DNA of 64,000 nucleotides from Corythucha ciliata (GCA_038030265.1 CM075937.1:38420198-38484197); one strand, 5' to 3'. Positions 23,931 to 35,878 are shown, counted from the first letter of the stretch. The notes: generated from the letters alone by a model not told the origin. Translations and numbers: made by a program.

Positions 23931-25490
23931 AAATCCCTAAGTCCCTAAATATGAAAAAAAAAGAAGTAAATAAAAACTGTGAAAATTGAGTTGATTTGTA
24001 ATAATGGGCGTCTGACGAAAACGTTGTTCCTCACAGTCAAACTCTCTCACTCGCTCTCTCTATTCTAAAACTATTGGAAAACGATAGTTCAATTGAGGTC
24101 CAATTTTTTTCGATGAAAAGGAGCACCCTCCTCCTACAGTCCCATCATTCACTCGCTGCTTTGAACAGTCTGATTGAACTATCCAATTTACCCCGAAATG
24201 AGTTTTTGGAAAAGCGATTTAGAATTTCCGTTGATCTCCTAAACTCCCCCCCCCACCCCATCTTTTCACAACACTCTTAAATTTTCCTTTTTTTTTTTGG
24301 CGTGTCCATTCCACATTTCCTTCGTCTTTCAGCTCTCTCTCTCTCCTTCTTCTTAAGAGCAAGGAGGCGGCATTTTCCCTTCGTGAAAAAAAAAAAGGAA
24401 CGAAGGGGGCGGTTGCAATGGGTCAGAAGGAGGGAGGAAGGGTGTCTGACGGACTTTTGAAGCGAAGGGGAAAGTTGCTTCATCATCATCAACAACTCTC
24501 TCCCCTCCAACCAGCCGTCTCCCGCAACGACCATGCTTTCTAAGAGACAGATCGATGAACAAAACTAGAATGTGCGTGTGATAAGTCTCACATGGTGAAG
24601 TGTGTGGTAGGCTTCTGTACGCACCATTCGCTCTTTTTTCGTTGTTTTTATTGTTGTAAGTATTCCCCCCGCCCCCTTCACGATTCCTAAATATTACTAA
24701 CTTACTAGAGAGGGGTAAATTCAAATTTGACGTTTAAAAACGTTAAAACGCTTATATTATTTTCAGAATTAATGGGCTAAACTTCAAAATATTTTGATTT
24801 TCAAAGCGCCACTTTAAAAAAAAAAAAAATATTATTCAAGTACCTAGCCTACAAGGCAATAAGATAAAATGCACAAAGCAAACAAAACGTATCGCATTAT
24901 AACAAGAGACGTTATTTATTTTTAAAAGGAAAATTATTCGTGGCGACCTTGAGCTGTACTATGGATTTTTTTCCACGTTTAGACTACTTTGGATGCATTT
25001 ACACCAGCCTGAAGGAGCAGCGGTTATTCGACCGAAAATACAAGCCCCTTAAACGCTCTGGTCCCCGAAGTGGGGAGGGGTAAAGGGCGTCCCTGGGTCG
25101 TTAACATTGAGTGAAACCACCTAAAAAAATATACTTTTTTTCTGTAGGTTTTTTATTTCACCTACTATTTTCCCCCAAAGCCTACTAGTTGTCCTTTTAT
25201 AATATTTTTTATTTGTTAAAGTGTGTCGCGGGGGGGACAGAAATACATCGAGCGTGAGGCTTTTTATAAACCCTGGGGGTTTTAGATCGCAAAGCGGGCG
25301 AGCGGAGTTCCCTAGGCTGCCAAACTTTTTCGGGGCCGGTTGTTTTTTCTGTCTCTCACGCGCTACTCCGTCCGTCGAAAAAATTTTCACGTTCGCAAAG
25401 TTTTAAATTTAAATTTTTGTAACAAACAAAAATGTAATTTGTCTTTCGTTTTAATTTATTTATTCATGATGTAAAAAAAATTTTTTTTTT
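23931..25490. other. Unique spacer without a recognised gene
   Basis: Low-complexity DNA with C- and T-rich tracts near 24,250-24,300. The frames of 85 and 123 codons on the minus strand at 24,277-24,724 overlap one another, are low-complexity and show no domain. Confidence 0.35.
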
Positions 25491-25493
25491 TAC

Positions 25494-25687
25494 CTTTCGG
25501 TTTTGGAGTTCGGCGAGAGTCCGAACTGTCGCTGAGCTCCTTGTCGCTTGATAATAACGCCTCTTTGCGATCTCCACTGTCCGACGAGGACGACGTGAGG
25601 CCCGCTAGGGAGGGAACGATTTGACGAGAAACGACGACTCGTTGCCCGTTCGAAATTTTTCTCCAAGGCACACAATCACAGAACTGA
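25494..25687 (-). CDS. Candidate host-gene exon, Ser/Asp-rich
   Basis: On the minus strand about 64 codons read through without a stop, with G/C-ending codons in runs (TCG TCC TCG TCG GAC) unlike the surrounding A/T-rich DNA. The peptide includes SLAGLTSSSSDSGDRKEALL and ends KELSDSSDSRRTPKPK. The right edge is AAG|GTAAAA, a plausible splice donor, and a possible acceptor (CCTTCAAAAG) lies at 25,688. The open frame continues upstream to about 25,790, so the 5' limit is uncertain. No domain is recognised. It could equally be a fragment of a decayed transposon. Confidence 0.35.
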
Positions 25688-26039
25688 CTTTTGAAGGAGG
25701 ACACGGCGGTAGTGGCGGGGTGCACCCCGTTAAGGCGGTGGCACACTCGGATCGCGAAGAAATTAATTTTCGAGTAAAGAGCGGGGGAAAAAAAAAAAAA
25801 TTAAATGATAATTTTTTTTTCTTCTTCCTCTTCTACGGTCGACGAAGAATATTAAACGAGAGCGAACGGAATTATTCGTGGTCGAAGGTGAAGGAGTAAA
25901 AATTATCGCTCGGTGCCACTTTTTCTATTTTAAAAAGCAAGCAAAAAGGAAGACGGTAGGGAAAATTTCAGCTTAATATTTTGCTTGATTTTTTTTTTTT
26001 TTATTACTCTATTTTATCCTAATCGAGGCGGATGGATTC

Positions 26040-26295
26040 TTACGCGTCCTCCGTCGGCGGCTAACGGCGAGAGACTGAATCTACTAGGCTCAGTTTGAAC
26101 TGAACTCTGAGAAGAGGAACGGGTGAGCGGGTTGGAAAGGTATCGATGAGGTAGTGTCGGCGGGGGAGGGGGACTGGTTGGGCATGGTGATGGGTTCCTC
26201 GGCACTGCGAATCTCGTTAATGGTGGTCGGAGGTGTGGGGGCGGGAAGGACTGGCGAGGTTGACCCTACCCATCGTCGCCGATCCTTTTTTCCAT
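26040..26295 (-). CDS. Candidate exon or exon remnant, Pro/Ser-rich
   Basis: The minus strand is open in two overlapping frames. One (PTPPTTINEIRSAEEPITMP and onwards) uses mostly C- or G-ending codons. The other ends SLSPLAADGGR just before GTAAGA, a donor-like site. The base use differs from the flanks and suggests coding origin, but with two competing frames I cannot choose. A one-base deletion in a former exon would explain both. No family is recognised. Confidence 0.25.
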
Positions 26296-26299
26296 ACAA

Positions 26300-26855
26300 T
26301 TTGGGATGCGTGGCCGTGAGTCGAAATCATAGGGCTGGTGGTATGGGGTGATGGTAATATTTTTCTCCCCCCCCCCTCAACAGTACCAAATTATTAGAAT
26401 GTACCATTAATCGTATTTTCGATTCGTGTTTGAAGCGGATACACTAATACCTTTCATTAAAAAGTAAATAGGTTTACCCCCTCCCCATCCATCACCATCA
26501 CCATGTTCTTCCAAAATTGCTTACATGTAGTAATCTCATAAATGGATGCACCCTGTTTTTGCCATGAGTTACCGATGAAATTAAGTTAGTGACACAGGCG
26601 CAGCCAACTCACGAACGGTATGGGAGGGGGAGGAAATAAAAATTCTCTCCTCACCAGTGTGACCTATACCAATTCCACTCACCAATGCCTACAACTTATT
26701 TCATCTATCGGCAGGGCCATAGAGAGAATATTCCGGCCCCGGAGTGAAACTCAAAAGGACCAGTTTACAGATGCCTCCCCCCCCCCCAGTCACCAACCGT
26801 TGAGGAAACTTTATTTTCCTATTTTCTTCGGTTTTCTCCGATTTCATTTGTTATC
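26300..26855. other. Unique spacer
   Basis: C-runs at 26,368 and 26,777. No gene is recognised. Confidence 0.35.
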
Positions 26856-26892
26856 AGTGGTGGATCTAGGAATTTATCTTGGGAGGGGTTCT
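26856..26892 (+). repeat. Conserved boundary motif (copy 4)
   Basis: CAGTGGTGGATCTAGGAATT followed by TATCTTGGGAGGGGTT lies just upstream of a reversed D array. Confidence 0.65.
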
Positions 26893-26944
26893 ATCATAAA
26901 TGTGACGTGTTCTTTCTTTTTTCTGGACTTTATAGCCACAAACT

Positions 26945-27165
26945 TGCCTCAGCATACAGGAACCGCAAATTGGCGTTTTCTCAATTGTAGCAGCGAATGA
27001 GCTCTTTATCTATACATTTTAGACCGGAATTAGCGGTTCGTCTCAGTTTTAGTCGTATATAAGCGGGTTTCATGGTTTTTGCATCACGTTAGCTCTTTTT
27101 ATCTAAATTTGCCGCGAATTAGCACTATTTCTAAATTTTAGCCGCGAATTATTTTCTTAATTTTA
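26945..27165 (-). repeat. Short reversed D array
   Basis: Units GCGAATTAGCACTATTTCTA followed by AATTTTAGCC recur. The patch is bounded on both sides by copies of the GGCGGATC motif. Confidence 0.7.
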
Positions 27166-27166
27166 G

Positions 27167-27212
27167 CAGGGGCGGATTTAAGGTAAAATGTTTAGAGGGG
27201 CTTATAGCCCTA
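27167..27212 (+). repeat. Conserved boundary motif (copy 5)
   Basis: GCAGGGGCGGATTTAAGGTA then GAGGGGCTTATAGCC separates the reversed D patch from array A. Confidence 0.7.
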
Positions 27213-27239
27213 AGCTCATGAGCCCATCCCCCTCTCGCA

Positions 27240-27660
27240 GATCAAGTCAAATTCCAAATTTTGTGGATTATTGCTCTCAGAACGAATTTCTAAGGTTTTC
27301 CTCGCTCAAAAAGCCAATGTCACAGAATTGACTCCCTAAAAAGCCAATTTGCACCGGGTTGACTCTTCATGAATGCAATTCCTCGCCCATTAGACACTTT
27401 CAATGTCCAAATATCACGGATTGAACACACCTCAAATCACAATTTCGTGGTTTTGGCTAGTTCAATAACCAAATTTGCCGGTTTGGCACTTTCTGAGACC
27501 AAATTTCGCGGATTTTGTCAGAAACCAATATCGTGGGGCTGGCTCCCTTAAGACAAACCAATTTAACGGGATTTCACACCTTTTTAAAGGAGAAATGAGC
27601 GTACTGGCTCTTTCAAAGAGAAATTTCATGGCTGGCTGTTTTTAAAAACAAAACATCGCA
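27240..27660 (+). repeat. Family A array, second locus
   Basis: Units such as CCAAATTTCGCGGATTTTGT and AATTTCGTGGTTTTGGCTAG followed by TTCAATAACCA match the array at 140-1,475. One phrase, GGTTTTGGCTAATTCAATAA near 1,410 and its relative near 27,450, is nearly identical in the two loci. Confidence 0.75.
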
Positions 27661-27667
27661 GTGTTCA

Positions 27668-27705
27668 GACGCGGATCCAAGATTTAGTCAAGGGAGAGGC
27701 TTATG
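27668..27705 (+). repeat. Conserved boundary motif (copy 6)
   Basis: GACGCGGATCCAAGATTTAG followed by TCAAGGGAGAGGCTTATG lies between A and A2, as copy 1 does at 1,488. Confidence 0.7.
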
Positions 27706-27739
27706 AAATTGTGTCCTTCGCTCTAATAAAAATGGCTTG

Positions 27740-28060
27740 CTGTCAATTCACTGCCTATTCCCACCTTAAAACGCCTTAAATAATTGCCAACTGGCAATCA
27801 CACCGCTCTAAAAAAAGCCCAACGGACTTCACGCGGTCTAAAAGTGGCTAGACTGACGGTTCCTATAGCCCTGAAAATGCATGAATAGATCATGAATCCC
27901 TCTATGAAACTGGCTAAATCTTCCATTCACGAGCTACAACTAGCGATTCCCGCTCTAAAAGTGGCCAAGCTGTCGTAACGCGCTGTAAAAATGGGCAAAC
28001 TAACAATTCACGTTCCGCAAGTCCCTAAACAGACAATTCCTGCCCTAAATATTCCAAAAT
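27740..28060 (+). repeat. Family A2 array, second locus
   Basis: Units such as GCCCTAAAAGTGGCTAGACT followed by GACGGTTC recur after motif copy 6, repeating the order A - motif - A2 of the first 2.3 kb. Confidence 0.7.
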
Positions 28061-28375
28061 CAATCATTTGTGATTGATCAGAAATATTTTTTAAATCTTG
28101 TAGAAAATTGCATTTTCTAGCCTCAAAGTTGGCTTGAAAGTGGCTATTTCCTGTCCTAGGATGGAAAGTGAATACATACATACTTTCTTTCCTAGGAGGA
28201 AAAGTATAAACTTGTGTTAGCTGATACTGTTGTTCACAGAGCACTGCGTACGCTTGACAAAAACCTTCTAGGTCACATTGTCAGTGTCAGTGTTAGTCGG
28301 TGAGTCAAAAACCTAAGCTGGTACTGTTGTGGTGAGGGGGGTGTAAAGGAATATACGGCCGCCGGACAGAGGCAT
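28061..28375. other. Unique spacer
   Basis: No feature is recognised. A short palindromic stretch, TTTCTTTCCTAGGAGGAAAG, lies at 28,185-28,205. Confidence 0.35.
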
Positions 28376-28379
28376 TTTA

Positions 28380-29795
28380 CCCGAGGATCAACTTTTTTTA
28401 ATTATTTCAGCCGCAAATTAGTGCTTTCATGTAATTTAGGCGGACGATTCTATGCCAAGAATTGGCTATTTTTTCACTCCTGCGCTAATTATGAATTTTA
28501 GCTGTGGCTTAGTCGTTTTCTCAATTTTATTGATAAATTAGCGTCTTTATTCATTTCATCTGCAAATTGGCGTTTTCACGAATTAGCGTTTTTACTTACC
28601 CCCCCCCCCCTGAATTAGATTTTTTCCTCAATTTTATCTTATCAATTTTCTATCTCAAATTGCCCGCTTTTGCTCTATTTTTGCCATAAACTAGCATTTT
28701 TTCTCAATTTCCGCCCGAAATAGCAGCTTTTTCTCTATTTCAGACGCGAAATTGCGATTTTTTCACTTTTCATCGCGAATCAGCAATTTCTCCATTTTAG
28801 CTGTGAATCACGGCTTTTCCACAATTATCGGCATGAACATTTTTTTCCAATCCTAGATGCGAATTATTTCTCAATTCTATCCAATAATTACCCAATTTAC
28901 TCAATTTTAGCCGCGATTCAGCGGGATTTCACAAATTTATAAGAATTTTAGCCGGGAAGCGCTTTTTCTCAATGTTAATTCTTTGCAGCTAATTAGTGTT
29001 TCATGTCAACTTAAGGTACGATGATGCATCAAATTTTGCCGCGTTTTAGCGGGTTGTCGCAAATAGATTCTTAAGTAATTGTGTTTTTTTCTTAATTTTA
29101 AACTCGAATCATGGGTTTTCTTAATTTTTGTCGCTAACTGCTCTATTTTCTGTTTTAACTGCGAAAATTTTCAAATTTGTAGCCGTGGATTACGGGTTTC
29201 AATCAATTTTAGCCCCAGTGAATTAGCATTTTCTCAACTTGATAGGTGAATTGACTTTTTTTTTCTGTTTAGCCGCGATTGAGCGCTTTTTGTTGACTTG
29301 AACCGTGAGAATTAGTTGATTTGTTCAATACGACCGTGGATCACCGTCTTTACTCCAATTTTAGCCGCTGAACAAGGGGTTTTCTTAATTTTTTATGCAA
29401 ATAGACGTTTTTTCCCAATTTTAGCCGCAAATTTTACCTCAATTTTAACAGAGAATAGTTAATATTTTGGCTGCGAATTCGTTAATTTTCTCAAGTTGAT
29501 CCGCCCTTTTCTCAACGTCAGTCGCAAATGAGTGCTTTATCTCAATTTTAACCGTGGATCGGTATTTTCGTGGATGCTAAGCTGCGATTGAACGCTGTAT
29601 CTTCATTTTAGCCGCGTATTAGCGGGTTTTCTCTAATAGGTCCGGGAATTATTGGGTTTCCCGCGAATTTTCCAATTTTTTCATTTTAGCAAACAATTAT
29701 TTCTTTTTTTAGCCGCGAATTGTGTCTTAATTTTAGCCGCGAATTACCGTTTTTACTCATTTTTGGCACCGGGGATTTCAGCTAATTGATCCGCG
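28380..29795 (-). repeat. Reversed D array
   Basis: Units GCGAATTAGCGTTTTTCTCA followed by ATTTTAGCCGC lie in minus orientation, interrupted by a C-run at 28,600. The array continues in short patches at 30,310-30,600 and 31,115-31,290 between two TIR elements. Confidence 0.85.
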
Positions 29796-29796
29796 A

Positions 29797-30290
29797 ATGA
29801 GGAAGTAACATAAAAAATAAAAATCGCTGGAAACAATTTTTTTTCGAAAGAAAATGACTAAATATTATCAGGAATTGAATATTAGTGCGTAAATGATTGA
29901 TTTCGATTTATAGCGAAATAATAAAACTTGCCACTTTTTTTTGTTACCTTAAACGTCCGGTCTGTGACTCGTGACGTAATTAAGGGGTTGTGACCCCTCC
30001 CAACCCTCCGGATCAAGGCTGTTATCATGTCTTGCCCCTTCTTGTCCTTCCCATTTCTCTGAAGTTCTATTGTTTGTTTGAGGAAAACTATTGTGAAGGT
30101 TATGCGAATGCTATTATTACGTCATCAGTCAATCTAGCCATTTTCAAATGGGTCCCGCAACCCAATAGTTTCAAAAATCAATAAAAAAAAATGTAGGGCC
30201 TGATTTTATTTGAACGGATCGTGTTTTCATGAGTTTTGGTAACCAAGCTATCACGGCGGCATGATTTTGGAAAATGTGTTACTTCCTCAT
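29797..30290 (+). mobile_element. About 494-bp TIR element, copy 1
   Basis: The element is bounded by ATGAGGAAGTAACA on the left and its inverted match TGTTACTTCCTCAT on the right. It has no transposase frame. A second copy in the opposite orientation lies at 30,619-31,110, with roughly nine positions in ten alike by eye. Both copies interrupt the reversed D array. Superfamily is not determined. Confidence 0.8.
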
Positions 30291-30299
30291 TGACAGTCT

Positions 30300-30600
30300 C
30301 CCGATGCTTTTCCTCAAATTTTGTATTCTGTAAATTAGCGTTTTTCTCACAGTTTCATCTGCTTAGTCGGCCTTTCTTAATTTTAGTTGGGAATGAGTGA
30401 AATTTCATCCGCGAATTAGTGGATCAGCCAATTTTATCTGCGATTTGGCGTTTTTCTCAATTTAGCCGCGAATTGGCGTTTTTCTCAATTTTATTCGAGA
30501 ATCAGGGGTTTTCATTATTTTAGCCATGAATTAGAATGTTTTCACAGTAATTTAGCAGTCAATAATTAGCCTAATTTTCTCAATTTTTTAACCACGAAGT
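30300..30600 (-). repeat. Reversed D patch between the two TIR elements
   Basis: Units such as TTGGCGTTTTTCTCAATTTT followed by ATTCGAGAATC. It forms the loop of the large inverted repeat made by the two element copies. Confidence 0.7.
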
Positions 30601-30618
30601 TGCATCGGGAGACTGTCA

Positions 30619-31110
30619 ATGAGGAAGTAACACATTTTCCAAAATCATGCCGTCGTGATAGCTTGGGTACCAAAACTCATGAAAACACGACCCGTTCAAA
30701 TAAAATCAGGCCCTATATTTTTTTATTAATTTTTAAAAATATTGGGTTGTGGGACCCGTTTGAAATAGGCTAGATAGACTGATGGCGTAATAACAGCATT
30801 CGCGTGACCTCCACAATAGCTTCCCACAAGTCAAACAATAGGACTTGAGAGAATGAGAAGGACAAGAAGGGGCAAAACATGATAACAGCCATGACGCGGA
30901 GGGGTGGGAGGGGTTACAACCCCTGAACCACGTCACGAGTCACAGACCAGCCGTTTAAGGTAATAAAAAAAAATCAGCAAGTTTTATTAATTCGCTATAA
31001 ATCGAAATCAATCATGTACGCACTAATATTCAATTCCTGGTCATATTTAGTCATTTTCTTTCGGAAAAAAAATGTTTCAAGCGATTTTATTTTTTATGTT
31101 ACTTCCTCAT
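30619..31110 (-). mobile_element. About 492-bp TIR element, copy 2 (inverted)
   Basis: This is the reverse-complement copy of 29,797-30,290, with the same 14-bp ends. The matching inverted repeat continues 16 bp beyond the element on the inner side (TGACAGTCTCCCGATG at 30,291-30,306, inverted at 30,603-30,618). Either the true element is longer on one side, or a segment was duplicated and inverted after insertion. Confidence 0.8.
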
Positions 31111-31480
31111 TGCCTATTTTTCAAATGTTAGCTGGGTATGACGTCTTTCTCTCAACTTTACCTGCGCTCTCTAAACGTTGGTCGTGAATTTAGGGATTTT
31201 CTCCGTTTTTCCCAGGAATAAGCGATTTCCATCAGATTTAAGCAAGAGTTAGCGCTTTTTCTGAACTTTTTGCCGCACATCACCACTTTTCCTTTTCACG
31301 TTCTAAATTCCAATACATCCAAGAACATGGGAAGGCGCTCCGAAGGCCGAGAAAGACGATGTGCACGGGACAAAACGCTGGTGGGGGGGGGGGAGGTTGA
31401 ACGGGGGACAAAATGCGAGGTCCCTTGAGGTCACACAGTGGGAACACTCGACTAAACTAAACTAAGACTGTGGCCCATTC
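31111..31480. repeat. End of reversed D array and spacer
   Basis: Weak reversed D units run to 31,290, then unique DNA with a G-run near 31,381. Confidence 0.5.
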
Positions 31481-32130
31481 GCTGTTTTTGGTAGCCTGAA
31501 AGTGAAGGAAAAAAACTTATTCATGAGTAAAAGGACAAAAAATCTCCAATTCACTGCTAAAATTGAGAAAAAACACAAATTCACGGCTGAAAAAGAAAAA
31601 AGCTGTAATATGCGGCCTAAATTTAGACAAACTACTTATTCGCGACCATAAAATTGAGAAAAACGATAATTCGCGACCAAAATAGAATAAAACGCGAATA
31701 ATTTGCCTTTGAAGGAGGCAATTTCGCCTGAAAAGAAGAAAAAACAACTAATTCGTGGATATTAGGGGGACAAATTCTATAATTCACTGCTAAATATTGA
31801 GAAATACGGCAGTTCTCGGCCAAATTGAGAAAAAGCGCTAATTCGTGGCTAAATTTGAAAAGCTCTGCTCATTTGCGGTTTTTGGGGATAAGTTCGGCTA
31901 AAATATGTGGAGCAAAAGTGCTAATTCATATCTAAAAGTGAAAAAACCGCGGGTTCGCGGGTAAAATTGAGAAAAACACGAATTCACGGGTACATTAGGA
32001 GGCAACTTGGACTAAAATTGAGAAAAAGATCAAATTAGTCAATAGAAGAGAGAAAAAATTGCTGATTCACTATTATATTTTATGAAAGCGCTAATTGCGG
32101 TCAAAGCGGTAATTGTGTTGAAAAATTATA
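31480..32130 (+). repeat. D array, plus orientation
   Basis: Units such as GCTAATTCGTGGCTAAATTT and CACTGCTAAAATTGAGAAAA recur. Orientation is opposite to the preceding arrays at 28.4-31.3 kb. Confidence 0.8.
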
Positions 32131-32219
32131 AATAAAATAATGATGATACAAATCATCATCATTTTTGAGCAAGTTCGAAATTCCGTTCAAAATTTTTTTT
32201 CAGCCGTTCAGGCTGATTT

Positions 32220-32580
32220 TCTCGATGCCAGTAAGCTACCAGAGACCGTGATCCAGTAGCTGGCGCCAGTTGACTGTCCCTGGGTAAACATCTGCTGGCG
32301 CCAGTCCCGTGCCAGTCCAGTCATAAAATGCCGCGTCAGTTGGCTTGCACCGGGAGTAGCAGTGAGAATTCCAGTGCCTCTCCCACTACCCACAAAAATG
32401 AATTGGGGCCACCTGGTGGTATACGGTGCGAATGACATTTTCACCCTCCAGTCCAGCATTCACTTACACAACGGTCAGTTTACGTTTGTTATGAACTCTG
32501 CTGAATGGCACCAGTAACTTGAATCGTCTAAAAGTTGCTGGCGCCAATCGACTGGCAGCAATAACTGGTGCCAGTAAACT
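32220..32580. repeat. Cluster of CTGGCGCCAG palindromes
   Basis: Exact or near-exact copies of the palindrome ACTGGCGCCAGT occur at 32,260, 32,295, 32,538 and 32,564, with half-site variants (GTGCCAGT, GGCACCAGT) between. The segment is GC-richer than its flanks. It may be a small foldback element whose ends I cannot place. Confidence 0.5.
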
Positions 32581-32589
32581 GCATTTTTT

Positions 32590-35500
32590 CACGTCAGCCA
32601 CTTTCAAAATCCGCTGAATCTGATGGGAAATCCGTCAAATTTGCAACGCTGCAGTTCCTTCAGTTCCTTGCTTCAATATTCGTACTGTCCGTCTATCTCC
32701 GGCTCGATCCGGTCCATCTCAGTTTGCTGACCACTGGGTCGCTTTTAAACATAATTATAGTGACCTCTTCAATTTTATATAAAAAAATTCCTTAGTTTTT
32801 CATTCGTTTTTTTTATTTTTAAAGATGCGTTTGTGATTGGTGGTAAAAGAGGGAGCATAGGAAATGATCGAACTATAACATCAAAGTGAAAGTGGAAGTG
32901 GAAGGGGCAATTTTCGCGTAAGTTCCACCCTGTGAAATCATTTTTCCCGCTTAGTCTCTCATTCTGTCTCACTCACTCTCTCTCTCCTTTTTTCTACCTT
33001 TTCTCTTCCTGTCTGGCTCGGCTATGGGTGCCGTAAAAAGAGATCTGGGTGAGAGGGGAGAGCGTCTTATCCTTTTCTCAGCGAAAATCCGTTATAATCT
33101 CATAGCTACCAAGGATAACGACGCCGAGGGAAGAGAGAGAGAGAAAAAAAAGATAAATAAGAAAGGCGTGAACGGTTGATGTTAGCCGTCGCGGGGCGTA
33201 TTGGACAAGATGTGGCGCGGGGTGGGAGGGAGGGTCAGTAACTTTCTGAGCGAGTTCGTCAACTTCTCATTTTGAAAAAGAGGATGAAAAGTTTTCTGTG
33301 AGAAGATTGCTCGAAGCATCAAAATAAAATAAATAATGACGCTCGAGAAGAGAGAAAAAAAGCGCGGGACCTCGAAAAGAGGCAAAAATGTGTTCTTTCA
33401 TTCTTTCTATGCTGGCTACACCGATACGGCTCGGACTAGAAAATACACATTTTCCCATTATTCAAGCATTTAAGCACTCTCCACCTCTTTGGCTTATCCG
33501 ATGATTACGCTTTTCATCATTATGAGGGCAAGTATATGTACCTAAGTTCATACTTTTCAAATTTACACAGAAGAAACACTGCAACTAGGCAGGTACGGTA
33601 TTATTTATTACACTTTTCCCTTTAAACAACTGAATTTTCCAACTTTTTCCTTTGGCTCTTTCTCCCCCCCCCCCCGCCTCCCCGAGATCATCCCCAACTT
33701 TTCAACATCTTGCACTAAGCTTCCCTGAAAAGCTGCCGGAATATTTTAATTAGCTTCTTTCAAAACTTGTAGATTTAGTTTAGTTCTAAAAGAAAACAGT
33801 GACGGGCGTAATTTTATATAGCATTCATTAATTAATTAATATTAATTAGTATGAGAATCTCGCTCTTTTAATATCCCAGTCCCAGTACCCCTCCACGCAC
33901 CATCTTTGCAGAACATTTTCTGGTTTATCCTTGAAAACATATACAATTTCGGGAACTTTAGATAGACCAACGCAACATTTACATTGCCTGCAAACACTAC
34001 AAGCTATTGATTCCCGTTATAAAGATTTTATAACGCGGGAAAAAACAAAAGAGTGACGGTGGGTAGAGGCGTTCTGTGCATTGTACAGTGGAAATAAACT
34101 CTGATTGCAATCCTTGAATCACGTAGATGAACGTACACTTTAAGCCTCCCCCTCCCAACCCCTCACTATCGAGTCCAAACTACAACAGTACACCCTAATC
34201 ACTCTCAGCAATCAGACTCTATTATTTCAAGAAAAGGAGGACAAAAGTTGAATAAAATAATCCTCGGCTCCCCCTTTCACATAATAGCCTTGTTGCTTTT
34301 TTTTTCTTTCATGTCCTTTGTTTTACATTTCTATAATAATAGTGAAAAACTAGCCAATCCTTCTCCTTGGCTTTTGTCTCTCAGCGAAAACTTATCATAG
34401 TGGAAGCGGGGAAGAGAGGTGGACCTCATTTATCGATTTATCTTTAACGATTTTTGTACGATGAATGCAGAATATCGTGTGTTTGAATAAAGTCTTTGAA
34501 TAAATTTCTGGAGAAAAGGAAACTTGAAAAAACTTGGGGCAAACTTGCAGAATTCAAATGAGTTTTAAAAGAAAGTCGCTTAATTCCACCAAGATTTATC
34601 AGGTTTTTCAATTTATTCTCAATATTATAGAAGAAGAGTATTTAATAGTGGATCGCCGAAAAAATGGTTGGTGTGGGGGAGGGGCACTCTAACTGTTTCT
34701 GCTGGGGGGTGAAACGTCGAATTAGTTGAACTTTCAGTCAGAGAGCAATAAGTTGTAAAATATTAAGACTCCCCCCCCCCCCTGTACAAATGTTTAGACC
34801 GCGAAGAACGCTCTTCAACGTGATTTCAACGTTAATTCTCATGGTGTTGTTAACTGTATCTGTAAGAATTAACGATACAGCTGTTTGCGCTTGGTTTTGG
34901 TTGAAAGACCCCTTGCCTCACTGCACCATTAGCGTTTATTTTGTCTTTTTTTTTTTTTTTTTTCAGCTCGGTGAAACATTACCCCTCCCACCCCTCACCC
35001 TTTTAAACTCTTTTTAAAGCTCCGACGAAATTCAAAGCCTCAAACTCACTCATAATAGGGCCAGTTTTTTAGCACCGTTCTGAAAGAAAGCAGATGGCCC
35101 GAAATTATTGATCCACTGGTTAAAGCTATCCAGCAGAACTGGGACAGTTTGAGAAGCATTATTTTACGATTTGTAAGAAAATAACGCTTTTTTTTGTTGT
35201 TTTTTTTTTCCTCTCACTAAACCAATCTCTTGCACACGCATCAACGCACTCCCTCTTTTCACCCACCTTTCTCACGGCGTTAACCTCGATTACAAAGAAG
35301 AAAAAAGAAACAAGCGGAAATTTGATGCAACGTGAGTGGTCCCAGACGGGAGGGGATCAATTAATTTCTCTCTCTTTATTTTTCCTTTTCTTGCCCGGAG
35401 GGGTCAGTCCAGCCCTACCACCTCACTGAAATGAAGGGGGGAAATAAAAAGCGAGAAGGGAGAAAATAGGGAACGAATGAAGAGGGGGAGTCTAGACGAC

Positions 35501-35730
35501 ACGTCACGAGTCGACGTGATTCTGGGGTGTCTGTACAACGAGGAATCGCCTCCTTGTTCTCCATCATCACGATTTTTTTTTGTATACATATTTTTTTTTT
35601 GGCACTTTCATTTTTTATATGCTTCTTTAGCGAAGTGTCAGAACATTAAAAAAGAAGAAAAAAGGGAGAAACGATAAAATACATAGTAAGCCCAATTTGT
35701 GCATTGCCAGAGGCACGTTTTTGCAACATA
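32590..35730. other. Unique low-complexity region without a recognised gene
   Basis: C-homopolymers lie at 33,664 and 34,770 and T-runs near 34,946. Frames of 60-75 codons show no motifs. I see nothing that supports a gene, RNA or mobile element here. Confidence 0.35.
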
Positions 35731-35731
35731 C

Positions 35732-35878
35732 CTGTACATTTGGGTGATTGTGAAGGCCATCTAAGTGATGATTCTGCGTATATGCGTAAGTTTCTAATTG
35801 CTGAGGAACTGCCAGTTCCACTACTGAATTGGACTGATTACTGTTTGGCTCCACGAAGCAAACAATAACAGAAAAATT
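35732..35878 (-). CDS. Candidate host-gene exon of 49 codons
   Basis: The minus strand carries exactly 147 nt between an acceptor-like TTTTTAGTAG and a strong donor CAG|GTATGT, open in phase 0 at both ends. The peptide includes EPNSNQSNSVVELAVPQQ and ends HNHPNVQ, rich in N, Q, H and V, as in linker regions of transcription factors. The base composition is unlike the flanking T-rich and A-rich tracts. I recognise no family. The plus strand is also open here (about 60 codons), so strand choice rests on the splice sites. Confidence 0.4.

Noticed and set aside
24353..24724. 123-codon minus-strand open frame
   Set aside because: It overlaps an equally good frame, is low-complexity, and shows no coding base use or splice sites.
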